A DNA stretch of 64,000 nt from Staphylococcus sp. KG4-3 (GTDB lineage Bacteria > Bacillota > Bacilli > Staphylococcales > Staphylococcaceae): contig NZ_CP166245.1 of assembly GCF_033597815.2 (NCBI RefSeq), positions 1,798,001 through 1,862,000 on the forward strand, written 5' to 3'. The position numbers were made by a program, and so were the translations under genes. This document shows, piece by piece, positions 26,261 to 36,135 of the stretch. The notes beneath the pieces were generated by a model that saw only the letters and a list, made by a program, of their open reading frames with translations, made no database searches and was not told where the DNA came from. How positions within the stretch are numbered: position 1 is the first letter of the stretch; every line of letters begins with the position of its first letter.

Positions 26261-26522
26261 CTTGTAATCCTCCTACATTGTAATCATTCTTATCTATAAT
26301 ACCATACTGCATTATTACTCGTATTTCATTGTGCTTAAATGTCATAAAAAAGACAAACTGTTAGCTTTTCACGATTTAATCATTTGACTATTGTTTTATA
26401 ATAGAAATCAATTATAATGTTATCAAAGCTTATTTTATATCTATTTGAAAAATTAGATATATCTATAGTAAGGTATAGTAGTTAACTATACTTTCATAAA
26501 CAAAGCAAGGGGGAAAATCTTT

Positions 26523-27026
26523 ATGAAAATTTTTGCATCTTATGGGACGTTTGGTTATTTAAATCAAATCAGATTAAATAATCCTGACCATAACTTATTA
26601 CAATTTTCTGCATCAGATTCTTCAGTAATTTTGGAAGAAACAGATGAAAAATCAGTATTAAAACAGCCTTTAATTTATGACATCCTTGAGTCTGAGGGAG
26701 ACTTAAACGCAAACCATTTTTATTCTGTAATCTTTGTACCGACATCAGAAGATCATGCCTATCAACTAGAAAAAAGATTAGAAAATTTAACTACTGATTT
26801 CAAACAATTTGCAGGTTATAGATGCTACCGTTTCTTAAAACCAGAGCATGGGTTAACTTATAAAATTTACTTTGGCTTTGAAAGCAGGACAGCTTATGAA
26901 GACTTTAAAGCTTCCTCTGTTTTCAAAGATAATTTTGATAAACTTGCGCTTAGTCAATTCTTTGGCTCTAGTGGTCAACATTCAAGTTATTTCGAAAGAT
27001 ATCTCTTCCCAATCGATGATAACTAA
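26523..27026 (+). CDS. traP: Signal transduction protein TRAP (ABM-fold)
   Basis: The 167-residue protein is the staphylococcal TRAP (target of RNAIII-activating protein) homologue, identified by its place between hemE and ecsB and by the C-terminal antibiotic-monooxygenase-like fold (HFYSVIFVPTSEDHAY, YRCYRFLKPEHG, LALSQFFGSS). A role in agr signalling has been claimed and disputed; protection from DNA damage has been suggested. A good AAGGGGGA ribosome site precedes the ATG. It is convergent with ecsB and shares a terminator. Confidence 0.92.
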   Translation: MKIFASYGTFGYLNQIRLNNPDHNLLQFSASDSSVILEETDEKSVLKQPLIYDILESEGDLNANHFYSVIFVPTSEDHAYQLEKRLENLTTDFKQFAGYRCYRFLKPEHGLTYKIYFGFESRTAYEDFKASSVFKDNFDKLALSQFFGSSGQHSSYFERYLFPIDDN

Positions 27027-27056
27027 TTTTTCGTAAAGATCATAATCAAAATAAAA

Positions 27057-27107
27057 TGGTCGTTGCTCATTTCATTTAATGATGTATTGAGTAACGACCA
27101 CTTTTTT
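27057..27107. terminator. Bidirectional terminator between traP and ecsB
   Basis: TGGTCGTTGCTCAT pairs with the complementary arm ending GTAACGACCA, followed by a T run on the plus strand. Confidence 0.85.
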
Positions 27108-28329
27108 AATCTTTTAATAATGATTCTTGATATTTAAGTTTTTTGACTACATTTCTGATGGTTAACCACCCTACTAAAAAGAATAACAAGCCATAATAAC
27201 TATACATCGGTAATGTGATTGCATAAACGATTACAAACAATATCCCAACAATAAACATGAGTCTATATAGAAATTGTTCATAACCTTTTATTACTTTAGT
27301 ATCCGGAATCGGCCAAACTTGTGGCCACAAGCCATAAGCTTGCTGCGTATAAAACTGAGCCATTTGTAATAAAACTATATACATAAACAGACTACCTATG
27401 ATTAGAGTAATTAATGGTTGAGCTAACCAAAACATTAAAATCATCGCTAATACAACTAATCTTAATATTATGTTAAACGCATCTTTACCTCTTGCAAAAC
27501 TTCTAATAAATAAATAAAGATACATATAATTTTCATTAAATTTCTTATTTTTCGGCGTAATTAACAATGGATCAAGATAACTCCTACGTACTGCTGTTTC
27601 CTTTAAATGCTTAACATCGGTAAACATATTTACAAATTTATAATAATTCATATGGTGTTGTTGTTCTGATTTAATCATTCTTTCCCAAGGGAATAATTGA
27701 TTTTTATTTTGATATTTAAGCAAAATGGCTAATCCAATTAATACGAATATAGAGGTTAAGCTAGATAAGTTTTTTGCATCTAACGCAACATAGTATCCTG
27801 AAGCATAAACGATAAATAATACAAGATGGAGAGACCAACTTTCTAATTTATATTTGTACCATTGCCATTTCACTAATAATCCTAAATAAGGCATAACCAG
27901 CATTAACACAGCAAACAGTATATAAAATTCAAATGATCGGTTATTTATTACGAAAAACAATGGAAATAGTACGATTAAAATTAAAAGCTGAAGTCCTATT
28001 CGGGAAAAATAACTATAAACTAGCGATTGTGTCATGTATATTTCCATATTTTTTTCGAAGGGTAATAAAAACAACTTATCCGCATCTTTCAGTAAAGTCC
28101 TTAATGGAAACATTGAGGTAATAGCCACAATAACACTCGCAATCAAAGCATAATTAATATGTTGCGGAATAGATTTTAACCAATCACCATATCCTAATAT
28201 AAATGCACCTAATAAAATTACAAGGAATACTGAAAAATGACCATTGAAAATAAATTTATTATAATATTCCTTTTCTTTACTGATTTCTTTTTTTCTACTA
28301 GAAAATAATTGCTTAGCATCCTGCATCAT
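27106..28329 (-). CDS. ecsB: ABC transporter permease EcsB
   Basis: EcsB (407 residues) is a multi-span membrane protein (about nine to ten helices, for instance residues 33-50, 60-78, 106-150, 165-200) that pairs with the EcsA ATPase. The Ecs transporter affects protein secretion, processing of pheromone peptides and competence in Bacilli; its true substrate is not settled. The ATG overlaps the ecsA stop by 4 bases. The loop sequence PWERMIKSEQQHHMNYYKF is well conserved in staphylococci. Confidence 0.93.
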   Translation of the reverse strand: MMQDAKQLFSSRKKEISKEKEYYNKFIFNGHFSVFLVILLGAFILGYGDWLKSIPQHINYALIASVIVAITSMFPLRTLLKDADKLFLLPFEKNMEIYMTQSLVYSYFSRIGLQLLILIVLFPLFFVINNRSFEFYILFAVLMLVMPYLGLLVKWQWYKYKLESWSLHLVLFIVYASGYYVALDAKNLSSLTSIFVLIGLAILLKYQNKNQLFPWERMIKSEQQHHMNYYKFVNMFTDVKHLKETAVRRSYLDPLLITPKNKKFNENYMYLYLFIRSFARGKDAFNIILRLVVLAMILMFWLAQPLITLIIGSLFMYIVLLQMAQFYTQQAYGLWPQVWPIPDTKVIKGYEQFLYRLMFIVGILFVIVYAITLPMYSYYGLLFFLVGWLTIRNVVKKLKYQESLLKD

Positions 28330-29063
28330 GAATTATTGCCACCTTGTGTTACATGGATGTATATCTCATCTAGTGTTTTACCTTCTAAACCTGTCTGCTT
28401 TCGAAGTTCTTCCAAATTTCCGAAAGCAACTATTTCGCCTTCATCCATGATTAAAAATCGATCACAATATCTTTCCGCAGTTGCTAAAATGTGTGTGCTC
28501 ATTAAAACTGTTCGATTTTCATTCTTTTTCTCAACCATTAAATCTAACATTGATTGGATTCCTAAAGGATCTAAACCTAAAAATGGTTCATCAATAATGT
28601 ATAGTTCAGGATCTACTATAAAAGCACATATTATCATTACCTTTTGTTTCATTCCTTTAGAAAAATGACTTGGGAAGATATCTAACTCATCTTCTAATCT
28701 AAAAGTCTTAAGTAATGGGCGTGCTCGTTCCATTGCTTCTTCCCTACTAATATTGTAAGCCATAGCAGTCATATAAATGTGTTCTTGTAATGTTAGTTCT
28801 TCGTATATGACTGGCGATTCAGGAATATATGATAGTTTCCTTCTATAAGTCTCGACATCTTGATTAATGTTGATATCAGAAATAGTTAGACTACCTTCCA
28901 TTGGGGTCAGTAATCCTAACATATGTTTAATTGTTGTACTCTTTCCTGCACCGTTCAACCCAATAAGACCAACAATTTCTCCTTGATTGAGTTCAAAATT
29001 TATATTTTTAATTACAGGTCGTTTACCATATCCACCTGTTAAATGTTCAACTTTTACTGTCAT
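28326..29063 (-). CDS. ecsA: ABC transporter ATP-binding protein EcsA
   Basis: EcsA (245 residues) is the ATPase of the Ecs transporter. Walker A GLNGAGKST (about residues 33-41), the signature HFSKGMKQKVMII (about 133-145), Walker B LYIIDEPFLGLDP (about 154-166) and the switch His in STHILATAERYCD are complete. I chose ATG 29063, just after GGAGGTGCCAT, over an upstream frame opening without ribosome site. It is divergent from hit. Confidence 0.95.
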   Translation of the reverse strand: MTVKVEHLTGGYGKRPVIKNINFELNQGEIVGLIGLNGAGKSTTIKHMLGLLTPMEGSLTISDININQDVETYRRKLSYIPESPVIYEELTLQEHIYMTAMAYNISREEAMERARPLLKTFRLEDELDIFPSHFSKGMKQKVMIICAFIVDPELYIIDEPFLGLDPLGIQSMLDLMVEKKNENRTVLMSTHILATAERYCDRFLIMDEGEIVAFGNLEELRKQTGLEGKTLDEIYIHVTQGGNNS

Positions 29064-29191
29064 ATGGCACCTCCACAATTTATATTGTATCAAAAATTAA
29101 GCTGTAGGTATAAATTTATTGCGAAAACTGACGTGAATAATATAGTAATGCTATAATAGGCAGTAACAATCTTACAAGGAGTGAAGCTTTT

Positions 29192-29617
29192 ATGTCAGAA
29201 ACAGTGTTCAGTAAAATTATTGATGGTGAAATCCCGAGTTATAAAGTATATGAAGATGAATACGTATATGCATTCTTAGACATTTCACAAGTTACAAAAG
29301 GTCACACATTATTAGTACCAAAGAAAGCATCTGCAAATATTTTTGAAACTGATAGTGAAACTATGACACATATCGGTGTTGCTTTACCAAAAGTAGCAAA
29401 TGCTATTAAATCAGCTTTTAACCCTGATGGATTAAATATTATACAAAATAATGGCGAATTTGCCGATCAATCTGTTTTCCATCTTCATTTCCATTTATTA
29501 CCAAGATATGAAAACGATGTGGATGGGTTCGGTTATAAATGGGAAACACATGCAGAAAGTATCGATGATGAACAAAAGGCAAAAATCGCAGAAGAGATAG
29601 CTGCTCACTTCGATTAA
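29192..29617 (+). CDS. hit: HIT family hydrolase
   Basis: The 141-residue histidine-triad protein has the HLHFHLLPR active-site motif (about residues 98-106) and the N-terminal FSKIIDGEIPSYKVYED typical of bacterial Hit/HinT, enzymes that hydrolyse AMP-linked compounds. AAGGAG lies before the ATG. Conserved next to ecsA in Bacillales. Confidence 0.95.
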   Translation: MSETVFSKIIDGEIPSYKVYEDEYVYAFLDISQVTKGHTLLVPKKASANIFETDSETMTHIGVALPKVANAIKSAFNPDGLNIIQNNGEFADQSVFHLHFHLLPRYENDVDGFGYKWETHAESIDDEQKAKIAEEIAAHFD

Positions 29618-29696
29618 AAATGCTTACCTTATCACATATGGGGTATATAAAAATTATTAACCGTTGAGATATTATTTAGAAATGAGGAGAATTTTT

Positions 29697-30068
29697 ATGA
29701 AAACAGCTCAAATATTATTAGGTCTAGGTGCTGGAGTTGCTACTGGTCTAGGCGTAGCGTTGATGAATCGTGATAAAAAAGATTCTAATGAATTTATTGA
29801 ACACGCAAAAAAACCGGTGGGTGCTGAGCCTGAGTTTGATAGAGAAATCAATACAATTAAACAAAGTATAAACGACATCACTAACTATATTGCTCAAATA
29901 AAGTCTGAAAGTACTGAATTTGGTAGTTCAATAGGTGATGAAGTTAAAACAATGATTGGTGATTTCAAATCAGATATAGACCCTAATATCGAAAAACTAC
30001 AATCTCATATAGAAAACCTTCAAAACCGTGGAGAAGAAATTACTAAAGCGTTCGAAAAAGATAATTAA
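29697..30068 (+). CDS. YtxH-like small membrane-anchored protein
   Basis: The 123-residue protein has one N-terminal membrane helix rich in Gly (ILLGLGAGVATGLGVALM, about residues 5-22) followed by a long charged, coiled-coil-like region (about 40-120). This is the YtxH/YhaH layout, linked to general stress in Bacillus. I start at ATG 29697, after GAGGAGAA; the frame opens further upstream. It has its own terminator (30110-30154). Confidence 0.82.
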   Translation: MKTAQILLGLGAGVATGLGVALMNRDKKDSNEFIEHAKKPVGAEPEFDREINTIKQSINDITNYIAQIKSESTEFGSSIGDEVKTMIGDFKSDIDPNIEKLQSHIENLQNRGEEITKAFEKDN

Positions 30069-30109
30069 GTTTATCTTGCCTCGGTTTAAGCTCTGTTGCT
30101 AACATTTCT

Positions 30110-30154
30110 GAACTGCAATTCACCCTTTATTTGTGTGAGTTGCAGTTCTTTTTT
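30110..30154 (+). terminator. Terminator after the YtxH-like gene
   Basis: GAACTGCAATTCAC pairs with GTGAGTTGCAGTTC, followed by six T residues. Confidence 0.9.
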
Positions 30155-30306
30155 AATCTTTAGCTATTCAGACTTAAACCGTAATATAATACTTAAATTT
30201 AAGTGTATTACTAGAAACAAATTTATCTTGACGTTTTTTCTATTAAGATAGATAATACGAAAGTATATAGCATGCGAATTATAATATAAAGGAGTATGAC
30301 CAAATA

Positions 30307-30870
30307 ATGTATCTTTGTACACGGCAAATAGATATTAATGCGCGTTTTGGTTTACCTAGGATTGCTTTTCTTAGTTTAGTCACAACAATCATTACATTTC
30401 TCATTGCTTATGAAATTTTATACTTCTTTTCAAATACAAAGTTAACAGATAAATATTTTTTAGTTTTTTTGTTACTCGTATTAGTTTTATACCCTATTCA
30501 TAAAGCAATTCATTTATTCTTTTTGTTTCCGTACTATAAATCATTTAAAAAGTATAAGTTATTAAAACAAAAAAACATCCCATTTTATAACACGTACGTT
30601 AACACGCCTGTAAACAAGTATTATTTTTGTTTTGATTTGATAACACCAGTTATTATAATCACTTGTGTTTGCGCTTATTTAAGTACTTTATTCCCGCAGT
30701 ATGGACATTATCTAATGTTTCTTATTGCCTTAAACATGGGCTATTCGGTAATGGATTTTCTATATTTAAAGATTATTATATTTTCAAATGAAGGAACTTA
30801 CATTGAAGAACATCAAACAGGCATCAATATATTAAATAAAGTTGAATCAAAACATGAACGTCATATATAA
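30307..30870 (+). CDS. DUF3267-like membrane protein
   Basis: The 187-residue protein has about four membrane helices (residues 20-40, 52-76, 112-132 and 138-155). Its place between the YtxH-like gene and prsA and its layout fit DUF3267, a family of putative zinc metalloproteases with a HExxH motif in the second helix. Here the matching sequence is HKAIH, so the catalytic Glu is replaced by Lys. A pseudo-protease role is inferred; no substrate is known. AAGGAGTATGACC precedes the ATG. Confidence 0.75.
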   Translation: MYLCTRQIDINARFGLPRIAFLSLVTTIITFLIAYEILYFFSNTKLTDKYFLVFLLLVLVLYPIHKAIHLFFLFPYYKSFKKYKLLKQKNIPFYNTYVNTPVNKYYFCFDLITPVIIITCVCAYLSTLFPQYGHYLMFLIALNMGYSVMDFLYLKIIIFSNEGTYIEEHQTGINILNKVESKHERHI

Positions 30871-30932
30871 CTTGTTATTTCAAAAGCTGTTTTTAACGAG
30901 TTTTTACAATTTAAATTATTTTTGTCTAATGG

Positions 30933-30977
30933 GACAACAAAATCTTATTTTTGGAATTTGATTTTGTTGTCTTTTTT
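30933..30977 (+). terminator. Terminator after the DUF3267-like gene
   Basis: A perfect 12-bp stem GACAACAAAATC with a 15-base loop is followed by TTTTTT. Confidence 0.9.
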
Positions 30978-31082
30978 ATTAACAGCCTAATACTATAGTC
31001 TTAGAAATTGTGTTTCTAATTGGTGATTACACAATAATATGTTATATTTACGTTGTTATTCTTACAAAAGGAGTTTCCAACC

Positions 31083-32075
31083 ATGAAAACATTGAAAAAA
31101 GTTATACTTCCTGTTACTGCAAGTGCTTTATTATTGGGTGCGTGTGGTAACAGTGCAACAGACTCAAAAGAAGATACAATTATTTCTTCCAAAGCTGGTG
31201 ACGTTAAAGTAGAAGATGTTATGAATAAAATTGGCGATGAACAAATTGCTAACAGTTCTTTCTCTATTTTATTAAATAAACTACTGGCTGATAAATATAA
31301 AGATGAAGTTAACACTAAAGATATTGATAAAGAAGTTGAAAAAGAGCAAAAACAATATGGTGGTAAAGACCAATTTGAAAGTATGTTAAAACAACAAAAA
31401 ATGTCTCTAGGCGATTACAAAGAACAAAAAAAATTACAAGCTTATCAAAAAGAATTGCTTAATGACAAAGTAGATATCTCAGATAAAGAAATAAAAGAAG
31501 ATACTAAAAAAGGCTCTCACATCTTAATTAAAGTTAAAGAAAACAAAGATGATAAAGAAGGCTTATCGGATAAAGATGCTAAAGCTAAAGCAGAAAAAAT
31601 CCAAAAACAAGTTGAGAAAGATCCAGATAAATTTGGCGAAATTGCTAAAAAAGAATCAATGGATAAATCCTCAGCTAAAAAAGATGGAAGTTTAGGTTAT
31701 GTTACCAAAGGTCAAATGGAAGATAAATTTGAAAAGGCACTCTTCAAGCTTAAAGAGGGTGACATTTCTGATGTAGTCAAAACTGATTACGGCTATCACA
31801 TCATTAAAGCAGATAAGCAAGATGATTTTGATAAAGAAAAAGGGAAACTTAAAGCACAATTAATTCAATCTAAAGTTCAAAAAGAACCTAAATTATTAAC
31901 AGATGCATATAAAGAGTTATTGGATGAATACAAAGTAGATTACAAAGATAGAGATATCAAAAAAGCAATCGAAGATTCAATCTTGGATCCTGAGAAAATT
32001 AAACAACAACAGCAACAACAACAACAGCAACAAATGATGCAACAAAGTGGTGCTGGCATGTCTACAGGACAATAG
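31083..32075 (+). CDS. prsA: Foldase lipoprotein PrsA
   Basis: PrsA (330 residues) is an extracytoplasmic peptidyl-prolyl isomerase anchored as a lipoprotein (LLLGAC lipobox, Cys near residue 22). The parvulin domain (about 140-235) shows [30 protein letters not shown] and DYGYHIIKA; the flanking parts form the chaperone domain. It folds secreted proteins after Sec export, relevant here to the secreted protease. The C-terminus carries a tract of about ten Gln (near residues 308-317). Start at ATG 31083 after AAAGGAG. Own terminator at 32083-32116. Confidence 0.95.
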   Translation: MKTLKKVILPVTASALLLGACGNSATDSKEDTIISSKAGDVKVEDVMNKIGDEQIANSSFSILLNKLLADKYKDEVNTKDIDKEVEKEQKQYGGKDQFESMLKQQKMSLGDYKEQKKLQAYQKELLNDKVDISDKEIKEDTKKGSHILIKVKENKDDKEGLSDKDAKAKAEKIQKQVEKDPDKFGEIAKKESMDKSSAKKDGSLGYVTKGQMEDKFEKALFKLKEGDISDVVKTDYGYHIIKADKQDDFDKEKGKLKAQLIQSKVQKEPKLLTDAYKELLDEYKVDYKDRDIKKAIEDSILDPEKIKQQQQQQQQQQMMQQSGAGMSTGQ

Positions 32076-32082
32076 TAATTTT

Positions 32083-32116
32083 AAAAAGAGGTTAGGAAAA
32101 TTCCTAACCTCTTTTT
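32083..32116 (+). terminator. Terminator of prsA
   Basis: AAAAAGAGGTTAGGA pairs with TCCTAACCTCTTTTT around a 4-base loop. Confidence 0.93.
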
Positions 32117-32144
32117 ATACATTATAAATATAAGCAATAAATAA

Positions 32145-32199
32145 AAATGAGAGTAGGACGACGCACCCATTTTTAAATGTAATTGCGGCCCCACTCTCA
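32145..32199. repeat. Intergenic hairpin element (GAGAGTAGG...CCCACTCTC)
   Basis: GAGAGTAGGACGACGCACCC and a partner reading GCGGCCCCACTCTC form an imperfect inverted repeat in the gap between convergent prsA and cbf1. The GC-rich arms differ from surrounding DNA and resemble staphylococcal intergenic repeats with GGGAC/GGCCCC motifs; copy number cannot be judged here. Confidence 0.4.
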
Positions 32200-32259
32200 A
32201 TACTTAATTTTAAAATTTCTTTTATCAATCTATTTCAAGAAATATTCTAGCTTTAACTA

Positions 32260-33201
32260 TTAATCTAAAGATGTCGGATTGTAAAATTGTCTACCATCTA
32301 ATCCAAAGATACGTTCCGTAAATTGTCCTTTATTTGTTTTCTTAAATGCTTTTTCAAACATATTCATTTTCGCATCTATATTATCAATAAAGAACAATAT
32401 TTCAGCTTCTTTCATGTGTGGTAATTTAGGTGATCCAAATTCCATTTTACCATGATGTGCTAAAATCATATGACGTAATAACAATACCTCTTCACCATCA
32501 ATGTTTAATTCTCTAGCAGCTTCAACTACCTCATCACTTGCAATCGAAATGTGCCCCAATAAGTTTCCTTCAACCGTATAAGATGTAGCTACTGGTCCAC
32601 TTAATTCTCTTACTTTACCTAAATCATGTAAAATAATGGCACTATATAATAAGCTGCGATTCAATAATGGATAAATATCGCATATTGATTTAGCTACTTG
32701 CAACATTGTTAACACATGGTAACTTAAACCACTTGAGAAGTTGTGATGGTGCGTACTTGCAGCCGGAAATGTAAAGAACGCTTCCTGATGTTTACGTATT
32801 AAATGACGCGTAATACGTTGTAAAGTCGCATTTTCAATTTCTAACATATAATGTGAAATCTCTTCTTGAATTTCATCAGGTGTCATAGGTGCACCATCTA
32901 CAAAATCTTGTGTTTTCATATTATCTTCAGGTGTAGCCAATTTTATTTTATTAATTTTCATTTGTTTACGGCCACGATAATTTATGATATCTCCTGTAAC
33001 GTGTACAATCTTTTCAGGCTCTAATACTTTCATATCTTCTTTACTTACAGTCCAAAGTTTCGCTTCAATATCACCACTTTTGTCTTGTAAATGAAGCGTC
33101 ATATAATCTTTACCTTGAGCAGTTACACCTTGTGTAGCTCTATGAATCAAGAAAAAATGATCCACTGAATCTCCAGGATTTAAATTTTCAACATTTCTCA
33201 T
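32260..33201 (-). CDS. yhaM: 3'-5' exoribonuclease YhaM (Cbf1)
   Basis: The 313-residue protein has an N-terminal OB fold (about residues 15-85) and a C-terminal HD domain (about 160-280) with HHHNFSSGL and the metal-binding HDLGK. YhaM degrades RNA (and in vitro DNA) from the 3' end; in S. aureus the homologue Cbf1 trims transcripts by about one base. It overlaps yhaN by one base (TAATG) in the yhaO-yhaN-yhaM operon. Confidence 0.93.
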   Translation of the reverse strand: MRNVENLNPGDSVDHFFLIHRATQGVTAQGKDYMTLHLQDKSGDIEAKLWTVSKEDMKVLEPEKIVHVTGDIINYRGRKQMKINKIKLATPEDNMKTQDFVDGAPMTPDEIQEEISHYMLEIENATLQRITRHLIRKHQEAFFTFPAASTHHHNFSSGLSYHVLTMLQVAKSICDIYPLLNRSLLYSAIILHDLGKVRELSGPVATSYTVEGNLLGHISIASDEVVEAARELNIDGEEVLLLRHMILAHHGKMEFGSPKLPHMKEAEILFFIDNIDAKMNMFEKAFKKTNKGQFTERIFGLDGRQFYNPTSLD

Positions 33202-36134
33202 TATTTACCGCCTTCCTCGATTTTATTTAAAGTAATAATTTGTTTTGAAGGCACACTCGTATCTTTCACACATGTAAAATACAAAATTTGATAACTACTT
33301 GGCATTTGTCTTAAATAATTCATCATGATATCTTTTCTATATTTATCAAAATGCACAAAAGCGTCATCAATAATAATTGGGAATGGATAATACGGTTTTA
33401 AAGTTTGAATTAAACTCAAACGTAATGCAATATATAAAATTTCTTTCGTAGACTGACTTAACTCTACAGGCTCATACATCTGTCCATTTGCTTGTTTTAC
33501 CATTAAATCGTCATTAGCATATGTGACTTGCACATAATGACCATTTGTTAAATGCGAAAAGATATTTGTTGCTTCGTTTATCACTTGTGGCAAACGTTTA
33601 TCTTTAATTTGCTTAATATGCCCTTCTACTAAAGCTTGTAGATAACTAAGACTAGCCCAATCTTTAGCTTCATCATTCACTTTGTTTTTAAGTATATGGA
33701 ATCTATGTCTTAGATCAGCTAAAGTTTTATCTGTTTCCATATCTGTAATTTTAGCATTTAAATCACTTACTTGTGACTGTAGTTCTAAATATTGCTCATT
33801 ATAATCATCTACTTGTCGTGCGAGTACTTCATCTTCATTAGTTAATTGCGCAGCAGTTTTCTCACTCAATCTAGAACTAGTATCATAATTGTAATTTTGA
33901 TTTTCTAGGTATTTTGATAAATCATTAAAACGTGCCATCTGTTGATGGTAATTTTGATGTTGAACATGATGTTGGTAATAAGACTCTTCATCATTAACAT
34001 TAACAAAATTAAATAATTGTGAAATTACATTACTATTTTCGTTTAATCTATTATGAAGTTGTGCAACCTCACTTTCAATCAACTTAATTTGTTCATTGTT
34101 TCTATTCCACTTATCTAAATTACTTGTTTCTTCTTTTAGCCATTGTCTTATATCGTGGAATAATGACAATTCATTAAAATATGAAAATTGCTTTTTAGTG
34201 ATTTCTTGCGCATGAGCATAAAATTCATCTAATTGTTGTTGTAATTCATGTGCTTTTTCATGAAGTTCAGTAATATGAACATCATGTTCTTTTATTTTAT
34301 TCATTGTATTAATGCTATCAATAATTAATTCGTCAGACATTTTATTCGATAAGAACAAATCTGATTTAACGTCATTAATATTATTCTGAGCAGTTTGATA
34401 ATGTTGTTTGGCTTTCTCTAATGTGTCTTCTAAATAAGCTGCTTTTTTATCGATTGCTTCTTTTGTTTTAATTGCAGTTTGATACTGTTCACGCACTCTA
34501 TACTGATCATCCAAATCAAAATCAAGGTCATAATTTTCCTCTAAATGATTCACTTGATGCTGCAAATCATCAATCTCTTTTGAAAATGTTTCGCTATGTC
34601 CAATTTCTTTTGATTTTATAAAGAATATACCTACGATAAAGATAAGAGATAAAATTGCGAATACTACACCGAAAATAATATTTGCAGATACAAATGAGAA
34701 AATTGTTAACCCAATTCCTATTACTGCTAATATCATTAGACCTATACGTAATGAATTTTGTTTTTTTTCATTTTCACGTTGCTCAGTATCAAATGCCTCT
34801 TTCATTTTTTGATAGAGGTTATTTTTTTCTTGTAATTCAAATACTCTTTTATTATATTGCTTTTTCTTTTCAAAATTTTCTTCTGGAACAATGTCCGCTT
34901 CTAATGATTTTATTTCTACGTTGTTTGTGTCTTTATCAATTTTATTTTCTTCAATGTTACGTTCAAGTTGTTGTATATATGCAGTTTGTTCTTGCTTGTT
35001 TTTAATTTGATTACTCACGTGACTTTTCATTGCTTCAGAATCGTCTACTTGATGATGAACATCTTGCCAACCAATATTTGAACTTAGCCCTGATTTTTCA
35101 CGTGTTTTATCTTGAATTTCTTTTTCTACAGCCTTTAATTCATATTCTTTTTGTTTAATTTCGTTTTCTTGTTGATGTAAATGATTAAACGCATCTATGT
35201 CACTTTGTTTTGGCACTTTTACTTTTTCATTTTCTGCTTTTAGATGTGCTAATCGTTCCTCACGTAAACCAATATCACGTTTTAAATTTTGTGTTTGTAT
35301 TTTTGCAGATTCATAACGATCAATACCTTGTTCTGGAAACACTATTGGTTCAATATTTAATTGGGTTTCTAGTTGTTTCCATTCTTGAGTCTGTTCATGT
35401 AATGCAATCTCTTTTTGTTTTTGCTCATGCATTTTAGATAATTGTGTTAAATTTTGCTTTAAATTACTTAACCTACGTTCAGCTTTATCTTTATCATCAA
35501 CTAATCTTTTATATGAAGTTAACTTTGCTTCTTCTTCTCTAATTTGTCCTTCAAGTTCTTTCAACTGTTCTAATTGTTGATTTATGATAGGATTACGACC
35601 ATTTTTCTTATATAACATTTCTTTTTTATTGCTTAATATTTCGCGCATACTTGTAAATTCTGTTGAACCTAATGCACCTGCTTGTAACAGATAATTTTGT
35701 AATTGCGTTTCATCCATTTTTTTATGAATATCTTGAAGTCCAAGTACGTCAAAAGAAAAAATGCCTTGATATGTACGCTTAGATATAAAATTCAGTTCTT
35801 TATTCAACCAAGTTTCATCTTTAATAGTTCCGTTAGGTAAGTATACTTTTAAGTCACCTGTTGCACTGCCTTTAATACGTTCAACCTCTACTAACGATCC
35901 ATCATCTTGAATTAAAGTTAATTTTCCACCGTATTGGTTTCCTAATCGAGGCTCTAAACGTGGCTCATTTTCTTTCTTAGTTGGGAAGCCGAAAAGTATG
36001 GAATGAATAAATGCTTGGATAGTTGATTTACCTGATTCATTTTCTCCATATATTTCAGTAAATGATTCATCAAATTCAATCTTTCTTTGTATAAATTTAC
36101 CGTATCCATAAATCTCTAATGATTTAATTTTCAT
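33201..36134 (-). CDS. yhaN: SbcC-like ATPase YhaN
   Basis: The 977-residue protein has an SMC/Rad50-type layout: N-terminal Walker A ([13 protein letters not shown], about residues 31-43), two long coiled-coil blocks (about 165-460 and 520-840) separated by a hydrophobic pair of helices (about 470-512), and a C-terminal signature ([17 protein letters not shown]) plus Walker B ([15 protein letters not shown]). The buried hydrophobic pair suggests membrane association. It pairs with YhaO as an SbcCD/Mre11-Rad50-like nuclease complex. One base separates it from yhaO. Confidence 0.92.
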   Translation of the reverse strand: MKIKSLEIYGYGKFIQRKIEFDESFTEIYGENESGKSTIQAFIHSILFGFPTKKENEPRLEPRLGNQYGGKLTLIQDDGSLVEVERIKGSATGDLKVYLPNGTIKDETWLNKELNFISKRTYQGIFSFDVLGLQDIHKKMDETQLQNYLLQAGALGSTEFTSMREILSNKKEMLYKKNGRNPIINQQLEQLKELEGQIREEEAKLTSYKRLVDDKDKAERRLSNLKQNLTQLSKMHEQKQKEIALHEQTQEWKQLETQLNIEPIVFPEQGIDRYESAKIQTQNLKRDIGLREERLAHLKAENEKVKVPKQSDIDAFNHLHQQENEIKQKEYELKAVEKEIQDKTREKSGLSSNIGWQDVHHQVDDSEAMKSHVSNQIKNKQEQTAYIQQLERNIEENKIDKDTNNVEIKSLEADIVPEENFEKKKQYNKRVFELQEKNNLYQKMKEAFDTEQRENEKKQNSLRIGLMILAVIGIGLTIFSFVSANIIFGVVFAILSLIFIVGIFFIKSKEIGHSETFSKEIDDLQHQVNHLEENYDLDFDLDDQYRVREQYQTAIKTKEAIDKKAAYLEDTLEKAKQHYQTAQNNINDVKSDLFLSNKMSDELIIDSINTMNKIKEHDVHITELHEKAHELQQQLDEFYAHAQEITKKQFSYFNELSLFHDIRQWLKEETSNLDKWNRNNEQIKLIESEVAQLHNRLNENSNVISQLFNFVNVNDEESYYQHHVQHQNYHQQMARFNDLSKYLENQNYNYDTSSRLSEKTAAQLTNEDEVLARQVDDYNEQYLELQSQVSDLNAKITDMETDKTLADLRHRFHILKNKVNDEAKDWASLSYLQALVEGHIKQIKDKRLPQVINEATNIFSHLTNGHYVQVTYANDDLMVKQANGQMYEPVELSQSTKEILYIALRLSLIQTLKPYYPFPIIIDDAFVHFDKYRKDIMMNYLRQMPSSYQILYFTCVKDTSVPSKQIITLNKIEEGGK

Positions 36135-36135
36135 T

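Noticed and set aside
26341..26380. Possible terminator after AAAAAAGACAAACTG upstream of traP
   Set aside because: No pairing arm with a convincing stem could be found nearby.
34682..35437. Plus-strand hydrophobic frames of 75 and 107 codons inside yhaN
   Set aside because: They are antisense to coiled-coil coding sequence, which reads as Leu/Phe-rich on the other strand.
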